A stretch of 64,000 bases of DNA, from contig DILT01000019.1 of assembly GCA_002425185.1 (NCBI GenBank), positions 310,304 to 374,303 of the forward strand, written 5' to 3'. Below the pieces are notes generated by a model that worked only from the letters and a program-made list of their open reading frames with translations, did not search any database and was not told the origin of the DNA. Within the stretch, counting starts at the first letter, position 1; every line of letters begins with the position of its first letter. Below are positions 17,539 to 26,150 of this stretch, one piece after another. Both the position numbers and the translations under genes were made by a program. The stretch is from Flammeovirgaceae bacterium UBA5585 (GTDB lineage Bacteria > Bacteroidota > Bacteroidia > Cytophagales > Cyclobacteriaceae).

Positions 17539-18129
17539 TTAGTGCCAACTATTATATGTTTCAATCTCACTTTTCAATCTTTCAATAAGTGGTTCAATCT
17601 TTCTCTTTACGGTTAACTGATTAATTCTAATAATCAAGTAACTCATACCTATGGTAATTGCTCCCGCATAAACCAGCTTAAAACCACTCAATCCGCTTCC
17701 CAATAAAATGAAAGCTACACAAGGGATGCACGGCAAAACATACCAGTAAAATACGGTATCAAGCAATTGCTTCTCATTTTGATAGTAACTCAGACTATGT
17801 TTAAGAAATTCAAGATTATCAGAAAATTCTTCTACACGCTTTCTGCCCTTTCTTGCCGCCCGCAATTTGTAGATGACAAGAAAAAGGTATGGAAACATTA
17901 ATAACGCTCCAGTTTTTGCCAAAAGATTAGGGTGTAAGTAGGCAATGAATGCAGCCACTGGCATCATAAACACAGCCACAAAAATTTCAAGCCTGTTTCT
18001 GCTTACAATCTTCTTTTCAATTGATGCTGAATGTTCTTTAACTTCTCTATTCAGAATTTCCTTATCAAGGCTAATCAATTCAAATTCATTGATTGATTCC
18101 CAAATTTTTCTAAGTTCCTTGTCTTGCAT
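17539..18129 (-). CDS. Membrane protein, probable partner (anti-sigma-like) of the ECF sigma factor
   Basis: A 196-residue protein with a soluble N-terminal segment of about 45 residues (ELRKIWESINEFELISLDKEI). Two pairs of membrane segments follow (around residues 50-90 and 125-165), separated and followed by charged stretches. No catalytic motif is seen. It starts 6 bases after the stop of the sigma factor gene, so the two are one unit. The layout of short cytoplasmic N-terminus plus membrane part fits an anti-sigma regulator, but it is not a recognised anti-sigma family and has no zinc-binding HxxxCxxC motif. Confidence 0.6.
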   Translation of the reverse strand: MQDKELRKIWESINEFELISLDKEILNREVKEHSASIEKKIVSRNRLEIFVAVFMMPVAAFIAYLHPNLLAKTGALLMFPYLFLVIYKLRAARKGRKRVEEFSDNLEFLKHSLSYYQNEKQLLDTVFYWYVLPCIPCVAFILLGSGLSGFKLVYAGAITIGMSYLIIRINQLTVKRKIEPLIERLKSEIETYNSWH

Positions 18130-18135
18130 AGTTAA

Positions 18136-18633
18136 TTATTTTAAACAGTTGAATAATTTTTCCCGTACTCGCTTCAAACGAACCGCCACATGATTTTCGG
18201 TTGCTCCGGTAATGAAAGCAATTTCCTTGTAAGGCAAATCTTCCAAAAAAAGCATTACCAGATTTTTATCAGCATCATTCAATTTTCTAATACAGGTATA
18301 CAACAGAGCTATTCGCTCTTGCTTCGCGGCATCGTCATCGCTCTGCATTATTAATTCAAAATGTATGCTTTTTAGTTTTACATGCGCAGATTCATGCCTG
18401 TTAACTTTAAATCTTGCCTGCATACAGGTGTTTAGGGTTACGCGATAGACCCAGGTGGAAAGTGCTGAATTACCCTTGAACGAGGGTAAAGATTTCCAGA
18501 GATTGAATGCCACTCCCTGAAAAAGATCCTTTTTCTCATCTTCATCACGTGAATACACAGAACAAATCCTTGAAATCTGGGCTTTATTATCTCCCAGAAG
18601 CTCCAGAAACACTTTCTCAATGGCTACTTCCAT
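18136..18633 (-). CDS. RNA polymerase ECF-type sigma-70 factor
   Basis: A 165-residue sigma factor. Region 2 (about residues 20-85) contains DLFQGVAFNLWKSLPSFKGNSALSTWVYRV, described here only by its two typical halves: the acidic DLFQ core-binding part and the STWVYRV -10-recognition part. Region 4 (about 108-160) has the helix-turn-helix DLPYKEIAFITGATENHVAVRLKRVREKL. Short ECF factors respond to extracellular or envelope signals through a membrane partner, here probably the next gene. No substrate or regulon can be named from the sequence. Confidence 0.88.
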   Translation of the reverse strand: MEVAIEKVFLELLGDNKAQISRICSVYSRDEDEKKDLFQGVAFNLWKSLPSFKGNSALSTWVYRVTLNTCMQARFKVNRHESAHVKLKSIHFELIMQSDDDAAKQERIALLYTCIRKLNDADKNLVMLFLEDLPYKEIAFITGATENHVAVRLKRVREKLFNCLK

Positions 18634-18754
18634 AAGTTCTTTGATGCTTTATCCTATTAGTAAGTGTCCATTTCAAAATATGACAGATAAATGAAGAAAT
18701 TTTATTAACCCTGTCTGGTACTCGCTGGGATGAGGATGATCTAAGCTTGTCTTT

Positions 18755-19798
18755 CTATAACTGCCGCCTCAACTTCTCCAGTAAATTCAACTGATTTGTT
18801 GCCCGCACTAAATTATGGCCTTCGTATACAATGCTGTAGTATGTGTCACCATTTAAATAATCGGCCAGAAATCGCAATGCCATAATGTAGGTCATCATAC
18901 AGCCTGCAAAAGGAATGGCTTGAATTTCTTTCTCACTAAGCTCACTTCTCATTTCCGATAAGTAGCCTTGCAGCAGCGCATCATAAATATCTTTCCGGAA
19001 AGTAATTTTAGTTAAATCTTGCTCCTCTTCACTCACCGGGCTCACAAAAGTACGGACCATATCGCCCAGGTCGTAAATAAAATAGCCGGGCATGAGCGTA
19101 TCCAGATCAATCACGCAAACAACTTTTCGTGATTGCGAATCAAAAAGAATGTTGTTGATCTTCGTGTCGTTGTGCATTACCCGCTGGTTCAAAAAACCAT
19201 CGGCAAGAAGGTTGCTGTATTCATCAACCAGATAAGAAAAATTATTACACGCTTGTATTGCTTCGGTTGCTCTTTCTAACCGATGAGGTTTTGCACCCGC
19301 TAAGGCATCTTTAAATTGTTCGAAACGCCAGTTTAAATCATGGAAGCGATCAATGGTGGGTTTAAATTTACTGAAATCGCATCCGGATAGATTTTTTGTA
19401 AGTAGCGCAAAACCCCTTGCGGCCTCATAAGCTTCCAGGGGTGTCTCCACTTCATTGAGTGTAACAGAATTTTTAAAATAGGGCATTAACCGCCACGGGT
19501 ATCCCTCTTCATCATACACCAAGTCAAGTCCTGATTGTGATGGAAGGGGTGATAAAAAAAGATAGTCCGGGTGATTTTTTTTAAGATGGTCGGAGGCTAA
19601 CCGGATATTAGCCGCGATTATTTCAGGCTTTTGAAATACATGATGATTAACACGCTGAAGGACAAAACTTACATCACCATCATCAATTTTAAATGTGCGG
19701 TTAATATGCCCGGAACCGAAAGGTTGAATGGGCACACCTTCACGGATACCAAAAGCGCGCAAGATAGCTACTGGGACCGAAGACTGACTGCCTACCAA
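18755..19798 (-). CDS. APH-fold sugar 1-kinase, N-acetylhexosamine kinase-like
   Basis: A 347-residue kinase of the aminoglycoside phosphotransferase fold. The N-terminal PFGSGHINRTFKI is the nucleotide-binding loop. The catalytic loop is MHNDTKINNILFD (catalytic Asp and metal-binding Asn), followed by VIDLDTLMPG with the second metal Asp. This pattern is that of NahK, which phosphorylates GlcNAc/GalNAc at C1; a related use is AmgK in MurNAc recycling. Its start overlaps by 7 bases the end of a sugar nucleotidyltransferase gene, so kinase and nucleotidyltransferase probably act in sequence to make a nucleotide sugar. The exact sugar is unknown. Confidence 0.78.
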   Translation of the reverse strand: MVGSQSSVPVAILRAFGIREGVPIQPFGSGHINRTFKIDDGDVSFVLQRVNHHVFQKPEIIAANIRLASDHLKKNHPDYLFLSPLPSQSGLDLVYDEEGYPWRLMPYFKNSVTLNEVETPLEAYEAARGFALLTKNLSGCDFSKFKPTIDRFHDLNWRFEQFKDALAGAKPHRLERATEAIQACNNFSYLVDEYSNLLADGFLNQRVMHNDTKINNILFDSQSRKVVCVIDLDTLMPGYFIYDLGDMVRTFVSPVSEEEQDLTKITFRKDIYDALLQGYLSEMRSELSEKEIQAIPFAGCMMTYIMALRFLADYLNGDTYYSIVYEGHNLVRATNQLNLLEKLRRQL

Positions 19799-20709
19799 AG
19801 CCTCTGAGGATACTCCCCTTTATCTACCAGTTCCCGGATTTTTCTGGATACCTCCTCTTTGTCTTCTTTGTAAGTAACACCGAACCAAATATCGCCTCCG
19901 GAAATTACTTTTATTTTTCCTTCACCGGATTTCACCAGTTCGTTTGCAATCAGCGGTATAAAAAATTCTGCTTTGATATTGCCGGCATTGTTCTTTAAAA
20001 AATCATGAAACATGCGTTCCGTGGCTGCGAAAATTGAAGGATGAAAGCCCCAGAAGTTCATGGAGGTTTTTGCTTCCGGATTCAGCGCCACATCACCATC
20101 TTTTTCTTTTGCAATTATTTTACCATCAACACGGGCTACATTGGTCCGTTCAACAACAGAGGTTAAATAACCGTTGGCGTCTTCTTCACCCACACCACGC
20201 GAAACACTGCCGTAATCGGACAATACATTTTTTAAAGTATACCCTACCAACGTATGAACTCCCCCGGCTGCCCCACCATCGGGTGTATTGAAAAATTTAG
20301 CCACATTTTTAAAAGCCACCGGCCCGTAGAAATCATCGGCATTGATTACGGCAAAAGGCTCGTGAATAACATTTTTAGCGCATAGCATGGCGTGCCCTGT
20401 TCCCCAAGGCTTTTGCCGTTCGGTATTTTGAAATTCCTTTGGTACCAGTGTGTCCAATGCCTGAATCACAAATTCAACCTCCACCTTATCTTTCAGCTTC
20501 GGCAAAAAAATTTCTTTTACTGTTTCCAGTATTTCCTCACGCACAATAAACACCACTTTGGTAAACCCGGCACGCACGGCATCATATAAGGAGTAATCCA
20601 TAATGGTTTCCCCGCCCGGGCCAAACCCATCAATTTGTTTGATTCCTCCGTAGCGGCTGCCCATACCTGCGGCCAATACCAGTAATGTTAGTTTATTCGA
20701 AGTGCTCAT
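19792..20709 (-). CDS. Sugar-1-phosphate nucleotidyltransferase
   Basis: A 305-residue GT-A-fold nucleotidyltransferase with the pyrophosphorylase signature LAAGMGSRYGG (about residues 13-23), then KQIDGFGPGGETIMDYS and the metal-binding AVINADDFYGP. It would convert a sugar-1-phosphate from the overlapping kinase gene into a nucleotide sugar. The pairing recalls AmgK-MurU, but this protein is longer than MurU and substrate choice cannot be read from motifs. The divergent MFS transporter gene starts 48 bases away, suggesting a shared control region for uptake and activation of one sugar. Confidence 0.8.
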   Translation of the reverse strand: MSTSNKLTLLVLAAGMGSRYGGIKQIDGFGPGGETIMDYSLYDAVRAGFTKVVFIVREEILETVKEIFLPKLKDKVEVEFVIQALDTLVPKEFQNTERQKPWGTGHAMLCAKNVIHEPFAVINADDFYGPVAFKNVAKFFNTPDGGAAGGVHTLVGYTLKNVLSDYGSVSRGVGEEDANGYLTSVVERTNVARVDGKIIAKEKDGDVALNPEAKTSMNFWGFHPSIFAATERMFHDFLKNNAGNIKAEFFIPLIANELVKSGEGKIKVISGGDIWFGVTYKEDKEEVSRKIRELVDKGEYPQRLW

Positions 20710-20757
20710 GGTGTTTCAGTTAATTTGCTTTATTATCGAAGGTTAAAAATAGACGCT

Positions 20758-22044
20758 ATGGATCAAAAGGCCAACCGTTATACCTACTCGATTGTCATTA
20801 TCGGTGTTTTATTTTTCATTTTCGGATTTGTTACGTGGCTTAATGGAACGCTAATACCCTTCTTAAAACTGGCCTGCGATTTAAAAACCGATGCCCAGGC
20901 GCTGTTGGTAACCTTTGCCTTTTATATGGCTTATTTCTTTCTGGCTATTCCGTCATCTTTTATTCTCACCAAAACCGGATTCAAAAAAGGTATGGCATTG
21001 GGACTATTGATTATGGCCGTTGGCGCACTGCTTTTTGTGCCTGCAGCGAACAGCCGAAGTTTCGGACTTTTCCTTACCGGGTTATTTGTGCAGGGCATGG
21101 GATTATCATTGCTGCAAACTGCATCTAATCCGTACATATCCATTATCGGTCCAATTGAATCGGCAGCGAAACGCATCAGCATTATGGGCATTTGCAATAA
21201 AGTGGCCGGAGCACTTAGCCCCGTTATACTCAGCGCCATTGTTTTGAGCGGAGCAAGTGAAATTGAATCACAAATCAATACCGCGGTTGATGAACAAACG
21301 CGACTTCAATTAATGGATTCATTGGCCCAGCGGGTTATTCTGCCCTATGTGATTATGGCCGGTGTATTGATTTTGCTGGCCGTGATGATCCGCCTGTCGT
21401 CATTGCCGGAAATTGAAACCGAATCGGAAGAATTATCAGACACGCAAGTATCTAAAAACAAAACAAGCATTCTTCAATTCCCGCATCTTGTATTGGGTGC
21501 CATTTGCATTTTTGTGTATGTGGGTGCCGAAGTAATGGCGGGTGATGTAATCGGGCCTTACGGGAAAGCACTGGGCATGAGCCTGGATGAAACAAAAAAT
21601 TTCACCTCGTACACGTTGTGGTCAATGGTGGTGGGGTACATCATCGGCATCATTACCATTCCAAAATACATTAAGCAGGAAGATGCATTGAAATATTCTG
21701 CCCTTACCGGAATAATTTTTTCGGTGCTTGCGTTTTTTACCACCGGTTACCTCAGCATTCTCTTCATAGCCTTGTTAGGCCTAGCTAACTCATTAATGTG
21801 GCCGGCAATTTTTCCATTAGCCATTGATGGGCTTGGGCGGTTTACCAAGATCGGATCAGCACTTTTAATTATGGGTATTGCCGGTGGCGCGATTATACCC
21901 CAGGTATACGGCAGGTTAATTGATACCGATGGCCTGGCGTGGAATTCACAGACTGCCTTCTTCTGGTGTGTGCTGCCATGTTATATCTACATTCTTTATT
22001 TTTCAATTCTCGGCCATCGCGCAGGGAAAGTAAAGAACGCCTGA
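20758..22044 (+). CDS. Sugar MFS transporter, FucP/glucose-galactose permease family
   Basis: A 428-residue inner-membrane permease with about 12 hydrophobic segments. The FucP family signature near the N-terminus is recognisable: FFIFGFVTWLNGTLIPFLK followed by the helix QALLVTFAFYMAYFF. I chose the ATG at 20758 (MDQKANRYTYS); an upstream TTG at 20725 would add residues that look non-coding. It imports a monosaccharide by proton symport. It is divergent from the nucleotidyltransferase-kinase pair. Its stop codon and that of the nadR-like gene share the palindrome TGATCA. Confidence 0.88.
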   Translation: MDQKANRYTYSIVIIGVLFFIFGFVTWLNGTLIPFLKLACDLKTDAQALLVTFAFYMAYFFLAIPSSFILTKTGFKKGMALGLLIMAVGALLFVPAANSRSFGLFLTGLFVQGMGLSLLQTASNPYISIIGPIESAAKRISIMGICNKVAGALSPVILSAIVLSGASEIESQINTAVDEQTRLQLMDSLAQRVILPYVIMAGVLILLAVMIRLSSLPEIETESEELSDTQVSKNKTSILQFPHLVLGAICIFVYVGAEVMAGDVIGPYGKALGMSLDETKNFTSYTLWSMVVGYIIGIITIPKYIKQEDALKYSALTGIIFSVLAFFTTGYLSILFIALLGLANSLMWPAIFPLAIDGLGRFTKIGSALLIMGIAGGAIIPQVYGRLIDTDGLAWNSQTAFFWCVLPCYIYILYFSILGHRAGKVKNA

Positions 22045-23016
22045 TCATGACAAAAGACGGTCGCAGTAGTCGGTAATGATTTTTTCGCGTTCTGCCCACG
22101 AGCCCTTTACAGGTATAAAGCTGATGTTTCTCCGTTCAAGTTCATCTTTGAAGATTTCGTACATTTTCTTCCGCTTATTCTCCTCGCCTAAATCGCGTAA
22201 GCCATCACCTACCCAGGGCACATCGGTTTCAAACAGAAAATACTGATCGTACTGTACCATCTTTTCAAACTCATACAATACAGGCGGGACTACGTTCAGG
22301 TAATGCCGGGAATAGATTTGAGTGGTAATTAAATCTGTATCGCAGAAAAGAAGCTTATTGGCCTGACGCAGCTGTTTGAAAATGCGTTCGGTTTGTTTAC
22401 GGCCAATGGTAATGATGTCTTCGCGGTTAAATTCATTGGAGGTAATCAACTCACGCGCAACTTCCGGTACACTTACAGTATGATAATGCTCGGCCATTCT
22501 TTTGGCCATCATGGATTTTCCGGTGCTCTCCGGCCCGTAAAAGCAGATTTTTTTTACAAAGAAAGGCTTGACATTATCCGGTATGTAATCCCAGTGCCAA
22601 AAAGGATGTTGACGAATGGCAGAGCCGGAAACCGGATAGTTCATTCTGTCTGAATCGAAAGAAATATGTTGTGCGCCAAGATGAGTAGCAAAAGGTTCTC
22701 CATACGGTTCAGAAGAAAATACTACATCGATTGGTGGATATGTTTTTTTGATGAATGAAGCCCAACGTTCGGTGCGCGGCCCAATTGGTAAAGACTCATC
22801 ATCAAAATTATCCAAGACCATGGCGGGCTTTATGGCCGGATTATGTACAAACAAATCTTGAATCCACGTAAACCGTTGTTCCGGATCGATCGGATCCTGC
22901 GGTGTATAGCTCATGGAAACAATTACCTCATCGCACTGCGAAGCTGCAAATTCAATCAGTGCAATATGCCCCTTATGGATTGGAAGGAATTTACCGATGA
23001 CTAATCCGCGCTTCAT
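22045..23016 (-). CDS. nadR: NadR-type NMN adenylyltransferase / nicotinamide riboside kinase
   Basis: A 323-residue bifunctional enzyme. The N-terminal adenylyltransferase domain has GKFLPIHKGH (residues 7-16, the nucleotidyltransferase HxGH site) and VSGSAIR. The C-terminal kinase domain has Walker A GPESTGKS (about residue 175). Together the two activities turn imported nicotinamide riboside into NMN and then NAD. The DNA-binding repressor domain of enterobacterial NadR is absent. Its start overlaps the pnuC stop by 4 bases (ATGA), so transporter and enzyme form one unit. This pairing makes the nicotinamide riboside assignment firmer than for PnuC alone. Confidence 0.87.
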   Translation of the reverse strand: MKRGLVIGKFLPIHKGHIALIEFAASQCDEVIVSMSYTPQDPIDPEQRFTWIQDLFVHNPAIKPAMVLDNFDDESLPIGPRTERWASFIKKTYPPIDVVFSSEPYGEPFATHLGAQHISFDSDRMNYPVSGSAIRQHPFWHWDYIPDNVKPFFVKKICFYGPESTGKSMMAKRMAEHYHTVSVPEVARELITSNEFNREDIITIGRKQTERIFKQLRQANKLLFCDTDLITTQIYSRHYLNVVPPVLYEFEKMVQYDQYFLFETDVPWVGDGLRDLGEENKRKKMYEIFKDELERRNISFIPVKGSWAEREKIITDYCDRLLS

Positions 23017-23678
23017 TTTACGGCAGGATAACTTTTGTACTCCTTAACCCAGTTAAAAAGTCCGTAGGCAGCAATAAAACAAAACACCAGGTATTCAAAG
23101 CCAACAAATTTTATTCCCTTGGTAAAATACATGTAGGTGGCCACCACATCCACAATAATCCAGATAATCCAGCTTTCAATTTTTTTCTGGATCATCAAAA
23201 ACGTGGTGATGATGCTCATTACCGTTACGAATGAATCAAGATACGGAAATGCACTAGGTTGACTAAACACAACAGGAAACCATTCATGCAAGCGACTTGC
23301 CAGTGAGCCCACCGCAAAGGTAGCGGCAAGTCCGGATACAGAAAGCAGGATAAGTTGTGGTGTTTTCATATAACTAACACGCAACTCATTCTTTCGATCT
23401 TCCTCCCCGGGTTTGGGGTGTGCCCATCGCCACCAACCCATCAGGTTAGTAACAAAAAAGAACACCTGTAAAAACATATCCGGGTAAAGCTGCACCTGGT
23501 AAAACAGGAAAAAGAAAAGGGTGACATTAATTAACCCAATTGGCCAGCTCCAGATATTGGCCCGTGAAGCCAAAAAAACTGCTACAAAACCGGCAAGGGT
23601 TCCGAAGAACTCCAGATAACTCATCTGGTAGCCCCAGAGTTCGAAGAAGATTTTGTTGATGTCGAAGAAACTTGCCAT
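23013..23678 (-). CDS. pnuC: Nicotinamide riboside transporter PnuC
   Basis: A 221-residue membrane protein with about seven helices. The PnuC features are SYLEFFGTLAGFVAVFLASR, then NIWSWPIGLINVTLF and a WWRW after the fourth helix. The substrate is taken up by facilitated diffusion and trapped by phosphorylation through NadR, encoded next and overlapping by 4 bases. I chose the ATG at 23678 (MASFFDINKIFF), the usual start for this family; a TTG at 23687 is possible. The start codon is one base from that of a divergent SUMF1-domain gene, so its promoter must lie inside the neighbour's coding region. Confidence 0.9.
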   Translation of the reverse strand: MASFFDINKIFFELWGYQMSYLEFFGTLAGFVAVFLASRANIWSWPIGLINVTLFFFLFYQVQLYPDMFLQVFFFVTNLMGWWRWAHPKPGEEDRKNELRVSYMKTPQLILLSVSGLAATFAVGSLASRLHEWFPVVFSQPSAFPYLDSFVTVMSIITTFLMIQKKIESWIIWIIVDVVATYMYFTKGIKFVGFEYLVFCFIAAYGLFNWVKEYKSYPAVK

Positions 23679-23679
23679 A

Positions 23680-24630
23680 ATGCGCAAGTTTATGAAAAGG
23701 TTGGTTTACATACTTGTTTTATTTTACACTATCACGTTGGCCACTGCACAAGGGGTACGTGAAACCAAATTACCCACACCACCAAATTGTACCTGGTTAA
23801 GAGGTAATTTATTTATAGACAAAAACGAAATCTCAAATATCCACTGGCTTGAGTACTTACATTATCTTCATAAAGATTCCTCTGAAAACCACTATATAAA
23901 TGCATTGCCTGACACATCTGTCTGGTTGAATCTCAATGATTCTGTCAAGTGGATGAATTACCTCCGTTATCCGTCATATAGAACGCATCCGGTAGTTGGA
24001 ATAAGCTTTGAACAAGCGCAGGCATACTGCAGCTGGAGAGGCGAGGCCGTTAAGCTAAGCCTTCAGAATCATCAACAAAGACAAAGACTTAACATTCCAG
24101 AGGATTTTAACTTTCATTTCAGACTACCCACCCCTGAAGAGTGGGAATTTGCTGCATCCGGTGGTCTCCTTCTTTCAAAATACCCATATGGGTTCGAAAA
24201 TATATATCAACGGCCTACGCTAAATAAAAATTGGAAATCATATTACCATGCTATAAAACAACCCTCGATTTCAGAAAAGGATTTCAAAACGAAATTCATG
24301 GATTTCAAGAAATCCGGAAAGGAACCATTTTTTAATTGTCTCAAAGAAATAAATTCAGTGCTTACTTATGGCGCCTTAACTCCACTATCCACGAAAACTA
24401 AAAAAGAGGATCCAAGGTTTGGAAATCCTTATAGCAAACCTAACAATCTTAACGTATATGATATGATTGGAAATGTTGCTGAGATGACCGCTCAAAAAGG
24501 AATTGCCAAAGGGGGGAGTTGGGCTCATCGTTTGAATGAAAGCTCAATTAGCTCAGAACTATACTATGAAGAACCTACTGCATGGTTAGGTTTCAGGTGT
24601 ATCTGTGAAGTCGTAAAGGTTGAGGATTAA
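23680..24630 (+). CDS. Exported SUMF1/formylglycine-generating-enzyme-like domain protein
   Basis: About 316 residues (312 if the ATG at 23692 is used), with a signal peptide ending in LATAQG. The body is a SUMF1-type domain: GISFEQAQAYCSWRG, FRLPTPEEWEFAASGG, YDMIGNVAEMT, GGSWAHR and a final WLGFRCICEV. The segment NALPDTSVWLN is reminiscent of GldJ/GldK, gliding proteins of the same fold, but no lipoprotein cysteine is present. No enzymatic role is implied. By eye the gene is more AT-rich than its neighbours. It starts head-to-head with pnuC and its stop overlaps the stop of the aldehyde dehydrogenase gene by 4 bases, so it fills the gap completely. Confidence 0.75.
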   Translation: MRKFMKRLVYILVLFYTITLATAQGVRETKLPTPPNCTWLRGNLFIDKNEISNIHWLEYLHYLHKDSSENHYINALPDTSVWLNLNDSVKWMNYLRYPSYRTHPVVGISFEQAQAYCSWRGEAVKLSLQNHQQRQRLNIPEDFNFHFRLPTPEEWEFAASGGLLLSKYPYGFENIYQRPTLNKNWKSYYHAIKQPSISEKDFKTKFMDFKKSGKEPFFNCLKEINSVLTYGALTPLSTKTKKEDPRFGNPYSKPNNLNVYDMIGNVAEMTAQKGIAKGGSWAHRLNESSISSELYYEEPTAWLGFRCICEVVKVED

Positions 24631-26069
24631 ATCTTCACACACACATTCTTTGCTTCGGTAAAAAACCGTAATGCTTCCCAACCGCCTTCACGGCCTACAC
24701 CGCTTTGCTTCATGCCGCCAAAGGGTGTGCGCAAATCACGAAACAACCAGCAGTTTACCCAAATGATACCGCTCTTAAGTTGTGCTGCAACACGATGCGC
24801 GCATTTTAAATTTTCTGTCCAGAGAGTAGCCGACAAACCGTAGCCCGTGCTGTTGGCATAACCAATCACTTCATCTTCAGTATCAAACGGCATAATGGTA
24901 ACTACCGGGCCAAATATTTCTTCCTGGTTGGTACGGCAAAACGCATCGAGTCCGGTAATAACCGTAGGCTCTACAAAATAACCATCCGCACAACGGCCAT
25001 TTAGTTTTATTTGTTTTCCTCCGGTTAAAATTGTTCCACCTTCCAGTTTCGCCAGTTCAATATAACCAAGTACTTTTTTCATGTGTGCTTCCGATACCAA
25101 TGCACCCACTTTGGTTTGTTCATCGTTCGGATCGCCAACCGTAAGTTTTTTTGTACGCAAAACAAATTCTTCTACAAAGCGATTGTACATACTTCGTTCC
25201 ACAAAAATCCGTGAGCCGCATAAACAGATTTCGCCCTGATTAGAAAAAGATGACTGTATGGAAGTGTGTATTGCTTGTTCGAAATCACAATCGGCAAAAA
25301 TGATGTTCGGATTTTTACCGCCCAGTTCAAGCGAAAGTTTTTTAAACATAGGCGCTGCGGTGGCGGCTATCTTTTTTCCGGTAACCGTTCCGCCTGTAAA
25401 TGAAATGGCAACAATATGCGGGTGTTCTATAATAGCCTGACCGGCTTTAGGCCCAAGACCATGAACAATATTCAATACCCCATTTGGTAAACCTGCTTCC
25501 ATACAAAGTTTAGAAAACAAAAAAGCCGTCATGGGTGTAAGTTCTGAAGGTTTTGCTATAACTGTACAACCTGATGCCAATGCTGGTGCAATTTTCCATG
25601 TAAATAAATAAAGAGGCAGGTTCCATGGAGAAATGCAACCCACTACACCTACCGGTGTGCGCGTAGTATAGTTGATTGCTTCCTGTCCGGTAATGTGTGC
25701 CTCGGATGAAAAGTGAATAGCACCCGTAGCAAAGAAGCGCATGTTGGCTGAAGCGCGGGGAATGTCAACCACTTTGGCCAACTTAACCGGTTTACCCTGA
25801 TCAACACTTTCGGCCAAAGCAAGTTGATCCAAATCGCGATCAATCAGGTCGGCAATTTTTTGAAGGATAGCCGAACGCTTCTCCACCGGCATAGCCGACC
25901 AGGCCGGAAAAGCAAGACTTGCCGCATCAACCGCGCGCTGAACATCTTCAACATCGGAATCAGGAACAAAACTATAGGGCTTACCCTCAGCGGGATTGTA
26001 ATTCTCCAGGTAATTTCCTGAAGCGGGATTAGTCATTATCCCGTTTATATAGTTGCTTATTTTTTGCAT
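24627..26069 (-). CDS. Aldehyde dehydrogenase, probable 2-aminomuconate 6-semialdehyde dehydrogenase
   Basis: A 480-residue NAD-dependent aldehyde dehydrogenase. The cofactor region is SPWNLPLYLFTWKIAPAL, the glycine motif SFTGGTVTGK, the catalytic glutamate lies in LELGGKNPNI, and the catalytic cysteine is in NQGEICLCGSR. The last pattern is typical of the hydroxymuconic/aminomuconic semialdehyde branch. It lies close to genes for kynureninase, kynurenine monooxygenase and 3-hydroxyanthranilate dioxygenase, which suggests oxidation of 2-aminomuconate semialdehyde in tryptophan breakdown. The general family is certain; the substrate is inferred from context. Confidence 0.82.
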   Translation of the reverse strand: MQKISNYINGIMTNPASGNYLENYNPAEGKPYSFVPDSDVEDVQRAVDAASLAFPAWSAMPVEKRSAILQKIADLIDRDLDQLALAESVDQGKPVKLAKVVDIPRASANMRFFATGAIHFSSEAHITGQEAINYTTRTPVGVVGCISPWNLPLYLFTWKIAPALASGCTVIAKPSELTPMTAFLFSKLCMEAGLPNGVLNIVHGLGPKAGQAIIEHPHIVAISFTGGTVTGKKIAATAAPMFKKLSLELGGKNPNIIFADCDFEQAIHTSIQSSFSNQGEICLCGSRIFVERSMYNRFVEEFVLRTKKLTVGDPNDEQTKVGALVSEAHMKKVLGYIELAKLEGGTILTGGKQIKLNGRCADGYFVEPTVITGLDAFCRTNQEEIFGPVVTIMPFDTEDEVIGYANSTGYGLSATLWTENLKCAHRVAAQLKSGIIWVNCWLFRDLRTPFGGMKQSGVGREGGWEALRFFTEAKNVCVKI

Positions 26070-26097
26070 GTCGCCTTGTTAAATTATTAACCTACAA

Positions 26098-26133
26098 CGT
26101 GACGCAAAGAAGGCACAAAGTTCACAAAGAAAA
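26098..26133. repeat. Intergenic repeat of the GCAAAGAAGGCACAAAG type
   Basis: The stretch has short imperfect direct repeats of CACAAAG/GCAAAG units (CGCAAAG, GCACAAAG, TCACAAAG). I recognise this as a sequence type scattered between genes in many Bacteroidota genomes. It lies between the aldehyde dehydrogenase and OmpA-family genes. It is related in style to the inverted repeat at 43826-43899. Confidence 0.5.
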
Positions 26134-26150
26134 TTCTCACCGGTGTCGGT

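Noticed and set aside
20725..20757. TTG start for the sugar permease
   Set aside because: The added residues (LYYRRLKIDA) lack family similarity and would use the short divergent control region; the ATG at 20758 fits.
23680..24630. SUMF1-domain protein as GldJ or GldK
   Set aside because: It has the fold and an LPDT-VW-like segment, but no lipoprotein cysteine, and the gldKLMN neighbours are absent.
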